From Flavobacterium sp. 9AF (GTDB lineage Bacteria > Bacteroidota > Bacteroidia > Flavobacteriales > Flavobacteriaceae), in NCBI RefSeq assembly GCF_902506265.1, contig NZ_LR733556.1, positions 1,669,971 to 1,733,970 on the forward strand: a stretch of 64,000 bases of DNA, read 5' to 3'. Below are positions 63,506 to 64,000 of the stretch, one piece after another. Each line of letters begins with the position of its first letter. The stretch's first letter is position 1. The notes under the pieces were generated by a model. That model was not told the origin of the DNA. It made no database searches and worked only from the letters and a program-made list of their open reading frames with translations. A program made the translations under genes and the position numbers.

Positions 63506-64000
63506 AATAAATCGAAATTTTCTTTGGTCAGAATTCCTTTTAATTTAAGAATGATAAAATACTCAATGGCTTCTGGTATAGAATAGTTTTCAAACACCTT
63601 ATATTTCCATAATTTTTCATCGATGTCTTCAAAATTAATGTTGTGAAACAATTCGATATCCACATTTTCTCGAATTAATTGCTTGGTTTTAGCTTCTTCT
63701 AATAAAGGTCGGACGACATTTTCATACATGAATACTTTATAGTATTTGTACACGTCCATAGCATCATGATGGTATTTTTTTAAACTGATTAAGAAAATAG
63801 GATTGATATTCCTAATTTTTTCAATTGCCAATGTATAGATAACAATGATTTTTAAGAGCGGATTTTCCTCTTTGCTTTTGATTACACCCACTTCATCTAA
63901 AAAATTTTGCCATAATAAATCGACCGCTTCTTTTAAGAGAGTTTCTTTATTTTCAAATAGACAATAGAGCGTTTTTTTAGACAATCGAAATTCATTGGCA
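63502..64000 (-). CDS. TetR family regulator, 5' end cut by window edge
   Basis: The open frame continues past the right edge of the window (ANEFRLSKKTLYCLFENKETLLKEA at the edge), so the N-terminus of the HTH is missing. The visible part is the end of the HTH plus the helical ligand-binding domain (about 165 residues). The HTH resembles that of the TetR at 51244 (ISKKTIYQHFSNKDSLI). The target is unknown. Confidence 0.85.
   Translation of the reverse strand, partial: ANEFRLSKKTLYCLFENKETLLKEAVDLLWQNFLDEVGVIKSKEENPLLKIIVIYTLAIEKIRNINPIFLISLKKYHHDAMDVYKYYKVFMYENVVRPLLEEAKTKQLIRENVDIELFHNINFEDIDEKLWKYKVFENYSIPEAIEYFIILKLKGILTKENFDLF

Overview
The window is a stretch of an AT-rich chromosome from a member of the Bacteroidota, most likely a Flavobacteriaceae species (Flavobacterium or a close relative). 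The evidence is the set of lineage-typical genes: a DUF3098 protein after ftsX, DUF1800 and DUF1501 proteins, type IX secretion (T9SS) C-terminal sorting domains, the ExbB/ExbD/ExbD cluster, TPR-type sensor kinases, and promoters with the Bacteroidota -7 box TAnnTTTG. No phage, IS element, CRISPR array or plasmid function was seen. Both edges cut genes: leuS at the left and a TetR regulator at the right.

Layout. 1-3.9 kb: leuS (minus), ftsX, DUF3098. 3.87-4.53 kb: a gene-free block of four degenerate tandem units, each of which reads on the minus strand as a small RNA gene with a -7 box, an unstructured CAAA-rich body, a conserved core and an intrinsic terminator. 4.5-7.0 kb: a response regulator and TPR histidine kinase on the same strand. 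The RNA array plus two-component system sits inside what is normally the conserved ftsX-DUF3098-uppP-truB neighbourhood. 7.1-15.6 kb: uppP, truB, a small secreted protein, the DUF1800/DUF1501 pair, a thioredoxin-like protein, a patatin-like lipase, pyrH and frr. 15.7-17.5 kb: small poorly conserved exported proteins, one of them frameshifted. 17.6-26.2 kb: a DUF5686 outer-membrane protein, an MMPL/RND exporter, asnS, rpoN and a membrane protein. 26.2-29.4 kb (minus): a beta-barrel protein and a TonB-energising ExbB/ExbD operon. 29.5-32.6 kb (minus): tRNA-Ser(GGA), asparaginase, an acyltransferase and TatD.

32.7-40.3 kb holds an ECF sigma factor with a membrane-anchored TPR partner (minus), divergent from a lipoprotein gene that carries two copies of a GAGGTAACA element upstream. 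This is followed by an overlapping operon of a PKD/beta-barrel protein, an exported TPR-CHAT protease and a retropepsin-like aspartic protease. 40.3-44.8 kb (minus): a T9SS-secreted propeller/RCC1 protein and a TPR-AraC regulator. 45-49 kb (minus): odhB and odhA (2-oxoglutarate dehydrogenase E2 and E1). 49.2-51 kb: a beta-barrel protein, a small conserved protein and a polyprenyl synthetase. 51.2-57.9 kb: a TetR-controlled tripartite RND efflux operon with a clear inverted-repeat operator. 57.9-64 kb: a PaaE-like reductase, a deletion scar joining two truncated genes, dinB, a PF10136 membrane protein, a CYTH protein and the partial TetR.

The most noteworthy points are: (1) the four-copy tandem small-RNA array next to a two-component system; (2) leuS, which appears to have absorbed two kinds of short intergenic repeat in frame, one of which also occurs downstream of odhB; (3) the sigma/anti-sigma-like/CHAT/aspartic-protease cluster; (4) the scar at 59.1-59.6 kb. 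All assignments come from reading the sequence and from family knowledge; no database search was run.
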